Below are positions 39,296 through 47,613 of a DNA stretch of 64,000 nucleotides, piece by piece. This DNA is from Shewanella sp. CG12_big_fil_rev_8_21_14_0_65_47_15 (GTDB lineage: Bacteria > Pseudomonadota > Gammaproteobacteria > Enterobacterales > Shewanellaceae). The notes beneath the pieces were generated by a model. The model made no database searches, had not been told where the DNA came from, and worked only from the letters and a program-made list of their open reading frames with translations. Within the stretch, counting starts at the first letter, position 1, and each line of letters starts with the position of its first letter. The translations under genes and the position numbers were made by a program. Location: NCBI RefSeq assembly GCF_002783505.1, contig NZ_PFGL01000053.1, forward strand, positions 48,352 through 112,351. The letters are read 5' to 3'.

Positions 39296-39327
39296 AAAAG
39301 GCCAAATACCTCGGTATTTGGCCTTTT
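39296..39327. terminator. Bidirectional terminator between FtsN-like and SPFH genes
   Basis: A 15-bp perfect stem AAAAGGCCAAATACC/GGTATTTGGCCTTTT with a TC loop, between two convergent genes. T-run and A-run ends serve both strands. Confidence 0.95.
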
Positions 39328-39359
39328 AGCGAAAGCTAAACTCAGAGCTGTGGTAAGTG

Positions 39360-40301
39360 TTATTCCTTACTGCTTTTCTCTTTTAACCCTATGCTATTCA
39401 TCCAATAATCGAAATCGACCATATTACCGGGTAACACCACTCGGCTGCTCTTATGGCTTAAGCCATCGAGTTGTTTCATATATTGCTCACCCAGCTGCAT
39501 ACGCAGTGCATTATGGCCACCTGGCGCGGCAATCACTGTCGCTAAACGCTCAATAGACTCAGCCGTTGCCCGCGATAGGGTTAAAATCTCCTCCGCCTTA
39601 CCTTCGGCCTCGTTAATACGGCGCTGCATTTCACCCTCAGAGCGATTGACTGTTTCGGCCTTTATCCCTTCTGAGCGGTTAATCTTACTCTGCTTATCAC
39701 CTTCACTCTTTGCCAGTAATGCACGGCGCTCACGTTCGGCGTTGACTTGCATTTCCATCGCATTTTTAACGGTTTCGGGTGGGGTGATATTTTTAATCTC
39801 ATAACGGTGTACACGGATCCCCCACATAGCACCCGCTTGGTCGAGCACTTCGACCACTTTAGCGGAGATCACATCACGTTCCTCGAAGGTTCTGTCTAAA
39901 TCTAAAGTACCAATCACAGAGCGAGTCGTAGTCTGCGCAAGTTGAATTGCCGCATAACGATAGTCGGTGATGCCGTAGCTCGCCTTAACAGGATCGGTGA
40001 CAGAGATATAAATCACCCCATCGACTTCCACATTCACTTCGTCACTCGAGAAGCACTCTTGAGGTGGTACATCGATAGTTTCTTCTTTTAAGTCATGGAT
40101 ATAAGCAACTTTATCGACAAAGGGGATCAGCGTATGGAAACCCGCATCTAAGGTACTGTGATACTTACCCAAACGCTCGACGATATAGGCCGATTTAGTC
40201 GGCACTAAGCGAATCGATTGGAACAGTTTAATCACGAATATGGCAAAAATGAGTCCCCAAATAGCCATCACAGCTAAATCGGTATCGAGTGGGATATTCA
40301 T
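39360..40301 (-). CDS. SPFH/stomatin-family membrane protein (QmcA-like)
   Basis: 313 residues. One N-terminal membrane segment (about 11-26) is followed by an SPFH/PHB domain with ERLGKYHSTLDAGFHTLIPF, then a coiled coil rich in Arg/Glu/Ala with repeated SEGDKQSKINRSEGIK-like heptads. Members form large ring-like oligomers that organise membrane microdomains and cage proteases. It overlaps the second SPFH gene by one base. Together with the NfeD-like gene upstream they form one operon. Confidence 0.9.
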   Translation of the reverse strand: MNIPLDTDLAVMAIWGLIFAIFVIKLFQSIRLVPTKSAYIVERLGKYHSTLDAGFHTLIPFVDKVAYIHDLKEETIDVPPQECFSSDEVNVEVDGVIYISVTDPVKASYGITDYRYAAIQLAQTTTRSVIGTLDLDRTFEERDVISAKVVEVLDQAGAMWGIRVHRYEIKNITPPETVKNAMEMQVNAERERRALLAKSEGDKQSKINRSEGIKAETVNRSEGEMQRRINEAEGKAEEILTLSRATAESIERLATVIAAPGGHNALRMQLGEQYMKQLDGLSHKSSRVVLPGNMVDFDYWMNSIGLKEKSSKE

Positions 40302-41236
40302 TAACGCGCTCCTTTATTAACAGAATGTTGGCCACTCACGGTTTGAGTGACTTGTTCCATCCCTTCGAAGAAACCTTCTAACTTCGCCATTTCAGCGGGA
40401 ACGACTGACACTTGCGCATCGCTGAGGATTTTGCCGACTTGGGCGATAAACTGCTCTTTTAGCAGCATATTCATCGCATCATTTCCCCCGTTAACCGCTA
40501 AGGCTTGGGAGATCATCGCCATCCCCTCCGACTTCGCCTTGGCAATGATGGCGATTTCCTGCCCCGTACCTTTGGCTTCGTTAATCCGCTTCTGTTTTTG
40601 TCCCTCTGAAATATTGATCGCCTCCTGGCGCTCGCCTTCGGACATATTGATCATGGCCGCCTTTTCCGCATTGGCTAAGGTGATTTCGGCACGCTTACGA
40701 CGCTCGGCTTCCATCTGCTTCTCTAGGGTATGGATCACATGGCGCGATGGCGTAATATTGCGAATTTCATAACGTAAGACCTTGATCCCCCAAGGCTCAG
40801 AAGCCTTATCAATCTCACGTACTATGGATTCATTTAAGCGGTCACGCTCGGAGAAGGTTTCACTTAAGGTCAATTTACCGATTTCAGAACGCATAGTGGT
40901 TTGCGCAAGATTGACTGCAGCCTTACGGTAGTTCTCAATACCATAGCTGGCTAGCTTACCGTCCATCACCTTGAGGTAAACCAAACCATCCACCTCAAGC
41001 TGGGTATTATCCTTGGAAATACAACTCTGTGGCGGCACATCGAGCACTTGCTCGCGGGTATCGTGTTTATATGCGACGCGATCGAAGAAAGGGATTAAGA
41101 AATGGAATCCCGGTTGTAACACGGTACGGAATTTCCCTAAACGCTCGATAACGTGCACCTCACGCATAGGCACAATCAGCATCAACTTATAGAGAATAAA
41201 GAGGAAAAACAAAATAACTAAGGTAAACAGAAACAT
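40301..41236 (-). CDS. SPFH/stomatin-family membrane protein
   Basis: 311 residues, a paralogue of the protein encoded just downstream. It has a membrane segment (about 3-22), an SPFH domain with HVIERLGKFRTVLQPGFHFL, and a C-terminal coiled coil. It may co-oligomerise with its neighbour. The start is 11 bp after the NfeD-like stop. No enzymatic residues are expected. Confidence 0.9.
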   Translation of the reverse strand: MFLFTLVILFFLFILYKLMLIVPMREVHVIERLGKFRTVLQPGFHFLIPFFDRVAYKHDTREQVLDVPPQSCISKDNTQLEVDGLVYLKVMDGKLASYGIENYRKAAVNLAQTTMRSEIGKLTLSETFSERDRLNESIVREIDKASEPWGIKVLRYEIRNITPSRHVIHTLEKQMEAERRKRAEITLANAEKAAMINMSEGERQEAINISEGQKQKRINEAKGTGQEIAIIAKAKSEGMAMISQALAVNGGNDAMNMLLKEQFIAQVGKILSDAQVSVVPAEMAKLEGFFEGMEQVTQTVSGQHSVNKGAR

Positions 41237-41247
41237 AGACTCATCCT

Positions 41248-41718
41248 TTAGTTTTGAGAAGTTGCCTGAATAACAGGCTCAACCACGAGGGCAATGTTTT
41301 CACGACAAATAACTCGGACTTCAGTGCCCACCGTAATAATACTGCCATCGCCGAGGGCGGGCCATTCGCTCCCTTGAAACTCGACTCGACCCGTAGTTTG
41401 TCCTGGGCCTATGGTTTGTTTAACACGAGCGATTTGATTGTAGATATCGAGTTCTTCATCGGTGTTATCCACATGGGAATCACCACCGACGAGTTTTTGA
41501 GTCACTTGTCTGAAGGCTAACAGCAAAACAATGGCCGAAATAAACCACAGAGTCATGCTCTGCACTACCCCGTCCACTAGCCCGATACCTAATGCGCCCG
41601 CAACGACTAAGCAAGCCGCGCCCAGCAACACAACTATACCACCTGGCACAACGAGTTCGGCAAGCATCAGGATCAGCCCAATGAGCGCCCACACTATAAT
41701 TGGATTTGAAAACTCCAT
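41248..41718 (-). CDS. NfeD-like membrane protein
   Basis: 156 residues from the ATG at 41718, chosen because AGGGGGGAAAT lies directly upstream; an upstream extension has no ribosome site. Three or four membrane segments (about 6-22, 30-52, 60-78) precede a small C-terminal OB-fold domain (about 100-150: GRVEFQGSEWPALGDGSII). Short NfeD proteins are typically cotranscribed with an SPFH partner, as here, and the two are thought to act together in membrane organisation. Confidence 0.9.
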   Translation of the reverse strand: MEFSNPIIVWALIGLILMLAELVVPGGIVVLLGAACLVVAGALGIGLVDGVVQSMTLWFISAIVLLLAFRQVTQKLVGGDSHVDNTDEELDIYNQIARVKQTIGPGQTTGRVEFQGSEWPALGDGSIITVGTEVRVICRENIALVVEPVIQATSQN

Positions 41719-42203
41719 ATTTCCCCCCTGAAATGAGAGCATCCTGTGCAGCACTATAGCAGCTGAATAACAGATATGCGACATAATATGTCGTAAATTT
41801 ATCCGCCGATAAAAACGACATCAAGGGAAATAACTGAGGCTCACTAAGGGAGTAAATTGCGTTATGGTAAAAAGTGGGCTTTTCTGTTCTAAAATTAAGC
41901 ACAATCAATTCAAAATGTTAGCTAAAAACATCAACAAAAAATAACGCAGAGATAAAATAATCAACAAAAATCAATAGATTAAACTCATTTAAATCGGCAA
42001 TATGATTATGTGATTTTCACAACAACATTCGATAAAAACTTTGAATAATTGTAAATTTTTGCATATATTGCCCGCACTTTTTACCGAGCTCTCTGCCACA
42101 GCAGATTCAAGCCACTAAGCCTGAGTCGCTTTGCCGCACTGTTCACAGAGCAGGAACTGAGTACAACCTTATTTAGCTTCAACCCCTACAACAGGAAATA
42201 ACA
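41719..42203. other. AT-rich region between nfeD-like and tsx-like genes
   Basis: 485 bp between divergent genes, without a credible gene. It contains the promoter for the tsx-like gene (listed) and presumably one for the NfeD/SPFH operon. Confidence 0.6.
42041..42069 (+). promoter_or_regulatory. Sigma-70-like promoter for the tsx-like gene
   Basis: TTGAAT, a 17-bp spacer and TATATT. It lies 135 bp before the start codon, giving a long 5' UTR. Confidence 0.55.
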
Positions 42204-42956
42204 ATGAAAAAAACATGCCTATGTCTAGCATTAATGCTTTCTCCTCAAGCGTTTGCTGGTGACTTAGTACAGTGGTGGGATTTCAGTGCAACCGCCCTTT
42301 ATGGCGAAGACTACGACTTGGCTCCATCGGACAAACAAGCCACTGTCACACTCGAAACCGCTGGTGCATGGAAATACGGTGATTGGTTTGCCTTCCAAGA
42401 TTTTATCACCTTCAAAGGCAACAACAACGGCGTTGAAAGCACCACCTATGGCGAAATATCGCCACGCTTTAGCGCCAGCAAAATCCTCGGAGAGAAAATC
42501 GCCTTTGGACCAGTGACAGATCTGTCGCTGGCATTAACCTACGAAGAAGGTGAAGGCCCAGTTCATAGCCTGTTGTACGGCCTAGGTATCGATTTAGCCG
42601 TGCCTTACTTCACTTACTTAAACTTCAACACTTACCGCCGCGATGCCATGAGTACCGGTAACCAGAGTGACGGCTGGCAGTTCACCCCAGTATTTCGTAT
42701 CGACATTCCCGTTGGTTCCGCCAATATCGTATTGGACGGCTTTATCGACTGGGTATTTGCCAGCGACAATAACGGCTATGAAGAGAACTTCCACTTTAAT
42801 CCACAGTTAAAATATGACCTAGGCAAGAGCCTGTTTGGTGAGCACAAAGCCAACAAACTGTTGGTCGGTATCGAATACGATCTGTGGACCAATAAATACG
42901 GTGTGAAAGGCGTCGATCAAGACACTTACTCAGTGATCGCCCAATACCATTTCTAA
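42204..42956 (+). CDS. Tsx-like nucleoside-specific outer-membrane channel
   Basis: 250 residues with a signal peptide (1-18, ending QAFA) and a 12-strand type of small beta-barrel ending in a C-terminal phenylalanine (IAQYHF). The N-terminal LVQWWDFSATALYGEDY and EISPRFSASK resemble Tsx-family porins that pass nucleosides. A ribosome site ACAGGAAATAAC precedes the start. It faces udp across a shared terminator, which supports a role in nucleoside uptake. Confidence 0.85.
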   Translation: MKKTCLCLALMLSPQAFAGDLVQWWDFSATALYGEDYDLAPSDKQATVTLETAGAWKYGDWFAFQDFITFKGNNNGVESTTYGEISPRFSASKILGEKIAFGPVTDLSLALTYEEGEGPVHSLLYGLGIDLAVPYFTYLNFNTYRRDAMSTGNQSDGWQFTPVFRIDIPVGSANIVLDGFIDWVFASDNNGYEENFHFNPQLKYDLGKSLFGEHKANKLLVGIEYDLWTNKYGVKGVDQDTYSVIAQYHF

Positions 42957-42983
42957 TCGATACTACATCACCTTAAGTCGAAA

Positions 42984-43020
42984 ATAGCAAAGGTGCCCTT
43001 AGGCACCTTTGCTATATTTT
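42984..43020. terminator. Terminator between tsx-like and udp genes
   Basis: A 14-bp stem ATAGCAAAGGTGCC/GGCACCTTTGCTAT with a CTTA loop followed by ATTTT. It serves the convergent genes. Confidence 0.92.
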
Positions 43021-43061
43021 AACACTCGCTTTGCAGGGGAGTGCCGCCAAGCTTAATAAGA

Positions 43062-43820
43062 TTAAGCGAGCAGTTTTTTCGCCGCAGCAACCACAATAGA
43101 AACCGCACTGACTTCGGTTTTTTTCATCGTCGCTTCATCGGGGATTTCTTGCTGGGTACGGTTCACAATCACACCGGCAACACAGGCAGCACGCCAACCT
43201 TGAGTCGCACACATAGTGAAGAGTGTCGCCGATTCCATTTCATAGTTCAGCACGCCCATTTCTTGCCATTCTTTCATTGAGCCCGCAAAACGGCGCGTCA
43301 CACGGCCAGTGACAGTGTCATAGCGCTCTTGGCCTGGGTAGAAAGTATCGGAAGACGCTGTAACACCAATGTGTGGCTCTACGCCCACATCACGACACGC
43401 GGCAACCATAGCCGTGGTACATTCAAAGTTTGCCACCGCTGGGAACTCCATAGGTGCAAAGTGTAGGCTAGCGCCATCTAAACGCACTGAGGCTTGGGTC
43501 ACAATCACATCGCCCACATTCACTTGAGGCTGAATCGCACCTGTAGTCCCTACGCGCAAAAAGGTATTCACGCCTAATTGTGCCAGTTCTTCTACTGCAA
43601 TAGATGTTGATGGACCGCCAATACCCGTTGAGCAAACGACCACAGGCTTACCATCGGCATAGGCTAAATAGCTCGTATACTCGCGGTGGCTAGCAAGGAA
43701 AGTCGCATTATCCATTAACTCGGCAATACGTTTTACACGCTCAGGATCGCCCGGCACAATTGCCAAGGTTGCACCGTCGAGCATCGCTTTGGTCAAACCT
43801 AAATGAAATACATCAGCCAT
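43062..43820 (-). CDS. udp: Uridine phosphorylase
   Basis: 252 residues from the ATG at 43820, chosen because it aligns with E. coli Udp (253) and has AAAGGGG upstream; an earlier in-frame ATG at 43838 lacks a ribosome site. Signatures are [50 protein letters not shown] and NYEMESATL. It splits uridine with phosphate into uracil and ribose 1-phosphate. It is convergent with the tsx-like channel, a matching salvage pair. The upstream region holds CRP-like half sites. Confidence 0.97.
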   Translation of the reverse strand: MADVFHLGLTKAMLDGATLAIVPGDPERVKRIAELMDNATFLASHREYTSYLAYADGKPVVVCSTGIGGPSTSIAVEELAQLGVNTFLRVGTTGAIQPQVNVGDVIVTQASVRLDGASLHFAPMEFPAVANFECTTAMVAACRDVGVEPHIGVTASSDTFYPGQERYDTVTGRVTRRFAGSMKEWQEMGVLNYEMESATLFTMCATQGWRAACVAGVIVNRTQQEIPDEATMKKTEVSAVSIVVAAAKKLLA

Positions 43821-43893
43821 TATGAAAACCCCTTTCATTTTTGATAATTAAATTCTTATAAAATCGACTTTAACCTAGTATCGAAGCGGTGAA

Positions 43894-43909
43894 GGTTAAC
43901 TTGATCACA
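43894..43909 (-). promoter_or_regulatory. Possible CRP site upstream of udp
   Basis: On the minus strand TGTGA, 6 bases, TAACC matches the CRP core at 8 of 10 positions. Another TGTGATC half-site lies at 43970-43976. In E. coli udp is controlled by CRP with CytR from two CRP sites, so the layout fits, but only the first site is reasonable. Confidence 0.4.
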
Positions 43910-44145
43910 GAATTATCGGCAAGAAGTAATTGTTTAGTCGTAATGTAATTACTAAAACTATTATCGTCTGATCACAAAGATAGCAAATCTTCCACGGTTC
44001 TGGATGGCAGTCTGAATTCTGCAGGAGAAAGTGTGAGCCAGATCGACTTGCACACCGTAGACTAAGCTTATGGTAATTTAATTAACTGATTTAAAAGCAA
44101 TTAGATCTAATACTCTTTTACGACTAATCTGAAGGGAGACAAACA

Positions 44146-44159
44146 TTGATCTCAATCAC
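44146..44159 (+). promoter_or_regulatory. FNR/EtrA-like palindrome upstream of DUF465 gene
   Basis: TTGATCTCAATCAC matches the FNR consensus TTGAT-N4-ATCAA at all but the last base. It lies 75 bp before the DUF465 start codon, suggesting oxygen-dependent control. Confidence 0.45.
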
Positions 44160-44233
44160 GTTTCCTCCTACTGCATAAGGTTAGGGTTAACGTGAAATCA
44201 GCAGTGTAGTAAGTAACGACAAGGAGAACGCCA

Positions 44234-44452
44234 ATGTTTCCAGAGTACAGCGAGTTAATTTCCACCCTCAAATCCCAAGATGCTCATTTTCAACGCAAAT
44301 TCAGCGAGCACAACCAGCTAGACGAGGAAATAAAACAACTGGAAAAACGAGTCGGTAGCGATTTCAACCCTGCGGTGAAAGAGCTCAAGAGTAAAAAGCT
44401 ACATTTAAAAGAAGAGATCTACCAGATCCTTAAATCCCACGAACAAAACTAA
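44234..44452 (+). CDS. DUF465/YdcH family small protein
   Basis: 72 residues, mostly one charged coiled-coil helix pair (LISTLKSQDAHFQRKFSEHN and LKSKKLHLKEEIYQILKS). Family members are common in proteobacteria with no firm function. A strong AAGGAG ribosome site eight bases upstream fixes the start. It is monocistronic: its own terminator follows, and an FNR-like site precedes it. Confidence 0.88.
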   Translation: MFPEYSELISTLKSQDAHFQRKFSEHNQLDEEIKQLEKRVGSDFNPAVKELKSKKLHLKEEIYQILKSHEQN

Positions 44453-44456
44453 AACT

Positions 44457-44479
44457 AAGGGCGCCTAAGCGCCCTTTTT
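44457..44479. terminator. Terminator between DUF465 and decarboxylase genes
   Basis: An 8-bp stem AAGGGCGC/GCGCCCTT with a CTAA loop and a T5 run, placed between convergent genes. Confidence 0.93.
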
Positions 44480-44496
44480 ACTATCAACCCAAACCC

Positions 44497-45672
44497 TTAC
44501 AAATAGTAATCTTTGAGCGGTGGGAAACCGTTGAAGCAAACAGCCGAGTAGGTTGTCGTATATGCCCCCGCCGTTAACCAATACATTCTGTCACCGATGG
44601 CGAGGTCATTCGGCAAACCATAGCTATAGTGTTCGTACATGATATCGGCACTGTCGCAGGTCGGACCCGCAATCACGCATTTATCCAATTCACCTTTCTT
44701 CTCGGTATAGATCGGGAACTTGATCGCCTCATCCATAGTTTCAATCAGACCCGAGAATTTACCCACATCGGTAAAGACCCAACGCTCTAAGGCTGTGTAG
44801 GACTTCTTGCTGATCAGCACGACTTCAGACACTAAAATACCCGCGTTGGAAATCAATGAACGGCCCGGTTCCAGAATAATTTGCGGTAAATCGTCACCGA
44901 AATCTTCCTTCAAGAAATGGGTAATTTGCTCGGCATAAACACCCAATTGATTGGTTTTATCAATATAGTTCGCTGGGAAACCGCCTCCCATATTGATCAT
45001 TTTCAAGGTGATATTGTGCTCATCACGCAGACGATCGAAGATGCTCTTCACTTTACCAATCGCCGAATCCCAAGCACCGATATCACGTTGCTGTGAACCC
45101 ACGTGGAATGAAATGCCATAGGGTTCTAAGCCTAGTTCCTGGGCTAAGACTAACAGTTCATAGGCCATTTCATTCTGGCAGCCGAATTTGCGTGACAGTG
45201 GCCAATCGGCTGTGTCTGTGCCTTCGGTCAGAATACGCACATAGATACGTGAACCCGGTGCTTCTTCGGCAATCATACGCAGATCGGCTTCAGAGTCGGA
45301 TGCATACATACGCACACCGCGCTCATAAAAGGCACGCACATCTTGGCGCTTCTTAATGGTATTACCGTAGCTCACACGGTCGGCAGTTACGCCCACCTTA
45401 GTGACCATATCTAATTCATAAATCGACGCAATATCAAAGTTTGACCCTTTATCTTTTAATAAGGTCAAGATCTCGGCCGCTGGGTTCGCCTTAACTGCAT
45501 AATAAACGTGGGCATAAGGAAAACTATTAACCATGTCATCGTATTGTTTCGCAATGATACTGGTATCGATCACTACGAATGGGGTTGCTTTGTCTTTGGC
45601 AAACGCTTCAATACGCTTGAATGTGTCCATATCATAATAATCAGCAACATCAATAGATTGAAATTGGCTCAT
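44497..45672 (-). CDS. Ornithine/lysine decarboxylase, group IV (alanine racemase fold)
   Basis: 391 residues. The PLP lysine is Lys61 in YYAVKANP. The GGGFPANY glycine loop and EPGRSLISNAG bind the phosphate, and Cys near 337 in GPTCDSADI contributes from the partner subunit of the dimer. This is the eukaryotic-type ODC fold, different from the large E. coli SpeC/SpeF. Relatives decarboxylate ornithine, lysine or both to putrescine or cadaverine; the exact substrate is not visible. Shewanella makes putrebactin from putrescine, a possible outlet, but that is inference. An AAGGAG ribosome site precedes the ATG. Confidence 0.9.
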   Translation of the reverse strand: MSQFQSIDVADYYDMDTFKRIEAFAKDKATPFVVIDTSIIAKQYDDMVNSFPYAHVYYAVKANPAAEILTLLKDKGSNFDIASIYELDMVTKVGVTADRVSYGNTIKKRQDVRAFYERGVRMYASDSEADLRMIAEEAPGSRIYVRILTEGTDTADWPLSRKFGCQNEMAYELLVLAQELGLEPYGISFHVGSQQRDIGAWDSAIGKVKSIFDRLRDEHNITLKMINMGGGFPANYIDKTNQLGVYAEQITHFLKEDFGDDLPQIILEPGRSLISNAGILVSEVVLISKKSYTALERWVFTDVGKFSGLIETMDEAIKFPIYTEKKGELDKCVIAGPTCDSADIMYEHYSYGLPNDLAIGDRMYWLTAGAYTTTYSAVCFNGFPPLKDYYL

Positions 45673-46009
45673 TGGGCCAGAGTCTCCTTTGGGTCAGGTC
45701 GTTAAAGAGTGAGAGTCAGTGTTAAAAACGTGCGCAGTAAACGATATTTTTTTACTTTACGCAACGAATTTTTATGCTGAATTACTAACTTTTTATTCCT
45801 TAAGGTTTTAAGGAAAGATCCTCTTTAAAAAAGCCTCTATAAAACAAATAATTATGCACACAAACCCTAAGGTAAACTTGTGTTGATAATCAGAATACAA
45901 AGTGAATTTTTTACGACACGTAAAAGCGTAAGACGGATAGACGAGCGCAAGCAAGCCCATCCATCCTAAATTGGTAATGATTGACCCACTATCGAGGTAA
46001 TATTAGCGC
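45673..46009. other. Region upstream of the decarboxylase gene
   Basis: 337 bp with an AT-rich part next to the decarboxylase start and no gene. No confident promoter, riboswitch or terminator is seen. Confidence 0.5.
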
Positions 46010-46489
46010 CTACTGCGCCCCTTGGAGTTTCTTAAGGGCCTGGCCTAAAGCCTCACTTGAATCAAAATAGGCGATATCCAAAATATTGCGTTTATCGAGC
46101 AGTATCATGGTTGCCATATCTTTAGCATCGGGTAATAACTGGCTCACTTCACCTTCCCTATCCAGACCGATGGCAAAGGGCAGCTCCTGCATTTGTGGTA
46201 TGGCCACAAACTTAGCAATTAGGGATGGCATACCGCTAATATCGGCAACATAAACCAGATGTGGTGGAAACTGCGACTCACTTAAAGGCTGCAAAGTGTC
46301 TTTAATAATATCACCGCCTTTCATACTACGACTAAAGAGTACAACCTGAGTTTCATCAGTTACATTTATCGCTTTATCATGCTGATCGAGTAATGAAATG
46401 GGATTAATTGCATCACCAGCCACATAGCTAGCAGCAAACGCCAGAATGGGGGTAAACAAAAAAGACAAACATAACAACCGTGTTTTCAT
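46010..46489 (-). CDS. Hypothetical periplasmic protein, thioredoxin-like fold
   Basis: 159 residues from ATG 46489; a GTG six bases upstream is an alternative. Signal peptide about 1-20 (ending AFAA). The mature part has the order of a thioredoxin-like domain: NPISLLDQHDKAINV, a strand TQVVLFSRSMKGGD where the CxxC would be, and a C-terminal ILLDKRNILDIAYF. No CxxC motif is present, so it is not an active disulfide exchanger. No function is assigned. It is divergent from mscS. Confidence 0.65.
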   Translation of the reverse strand: MKTRLLCLSFLFTPILAFAASYVAGDAINPISLLDQHDKAINVTDETQVVLFSRSMKGGDIIKDTLQPLSESQFPPHLVYVADISGMPSLIAKFVAIPQMQELPFAIGLDREGEVSQLLPDAKDMATMILLDKRNILDIAYFDSSEALGQALKKLQGAQ

Positions 46490-46659
46490 CAACACTCAAC
46501 TCCATTATTGGATAAGTGGACAGCATACCTGAGTCATGCGTTAGGCTCATCAAATCAACCGCGATTACATGATACGCTTCACAGGTAGATGGCAAACCAG
46601 TATTGGGTGGGATTTCTGCGTTATACTAGCACAGTTAAATTTATTACAAGGATATCATC

Positions 46660-47496
46660 ATGATAACACCAGGACTCGATCAGGAATTACAGCAACTGCA
46701 GGGCGTTTATCAACTCATCACTGAATTTTTAGTGACCTATAGCTTCCAGTTAGTCGGTGCTTTACTGATCTTTTTATTAGGGTTATGGCTCGCCAGTAAA
46801 ATATCCCGTTTAGTCGCTAAACAGTTCGAAAAACACCATATCGACATTACCCTCAGCAATTTTCTCAGCAATTTTATCCGCATTCTGATCATCGTTATGG
46901 TTGGGATCATCGCCCTAGGTAAAATCGGCATCAGTGTTACCCCTATGGTGGCGGCAATAGGTGCAGCGTCCCTCGGCGCAGGCCTCGCCTTACAAGGAAT
47001 GCTGTCTAATTATGCCGCTGGCATTACGATTATTGTGACTCGGCCTTTTGTGGTGGGTAACACCATCGAAATCAAAGGCGAAAGCGGCGTCGTTAAACGC
47101 ATTCACTTAGGCATGACCATACTGACCAATGAGGAAGGCGAGCAAATTAGCATCCCCAATAAACATATCGTCGGTGAAATTCTGCATAACTCCTTCAGTA
47201 ATAAGCTGGTCGAGGCCCAATTTAACCTCAGTTACAACACCGATCCTGAGCGGGCTATTAGTGTAATTACTGAGTTATTAACTAATAATCCCTATGTCTA
47301 TCAAGAGACTGTCCCCAATATTGGTATCAATGGTTTTAATGCGATCGGCATTGAAATGGGCGTGCGCTATTGGGTGCCCACCCAAAGCTATTTTCAGCAT
47401 AAATATAAAGTGAACTTAGCCCTCTATCACGCCCTTAAGCAGGCCGGAATCGAGATGGCTTGTCCAGTAAGAGAAATCCATTTACAAGAAAAGTAG
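46660..47496 (+). CDS. mscS: Small-conductance mechanosensitive channel (MscS family)
   Basis: 278 residues, close to E. coli MscS (286). Three membrane segments (about 25-47, 64-84, 92-120) are present; the third carries GAASLGAGLALQGMLSNYAAG, the pore helix signature. The MscS beta domain follows (PFVVGNTIEIKGESGVVKRI). It releases solutes under hypo-osmotic stress. The start has CAAGGATATCATC upstream. It stands alone, with no obvious terminator. Confidence 0.92.
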   Translation: MITPGLDQELQQLQGVYQLITEFLVTYSFQLVGALLIFLLGLWLASKISRLVAKQFEKHHIDITLSNFLSNFIRILIIVMVGIIALGKIGISVTPMVAAIGAASLGAGLALQGMLSNYAAGITIIVTRPFVVGNTIEIKGESGVVKRIHLGMTILTNEEGEQISIPNKHIVGEILHNSFSNKLVEAQFNLSYNTDPERAISVITELLTNNPYVYQETVPNIGINGFNAIGIEMGVRYWVPTQSYFQHKYKVNLALYHALKQAGIEMACPVREIHLQEK

Positions 47497-47613
47497 CCTT
47501 AGCCGCAGGGGTTCACTGGCCCAGCCAGTCGCCCCAAGTCGAGCGGTAAGCTTGCAATTTAAGCGGGAACCTCGTTTACTGTGCACCCCATTTATCAATA
47601 GTGATGGAATACT

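Larger units (their letters stand above)
43821..44233. other. Region between udp and the DUF465 gene
   Basis: 413 bp with divergent promoters and no gene seen. It contains a CRP-like site facing udp and an FNR/EtrA-like palindrome facing the DUF465 gene, listed separately. Confidence 0.6.

Noticed and set aside
42008..42028. TGTGATTTTCACA-like sequence as a CRP site for the tsx-like gene
   Set aside because: The two half-sites are only three bases apart; CRP needs a spacing of six. The promoter itself is kept, but not this operator.
43970..43976. Second full CRP site upstream of udp
   Set aside because: Only one half (TGTGATC) matches; the other half matches in one of five positions.
46615..46630. 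Promoter with TATACT before mscS
   Set aside because: A good -10 exists but no -35 at a normal distance, so it is not listed as a feature.
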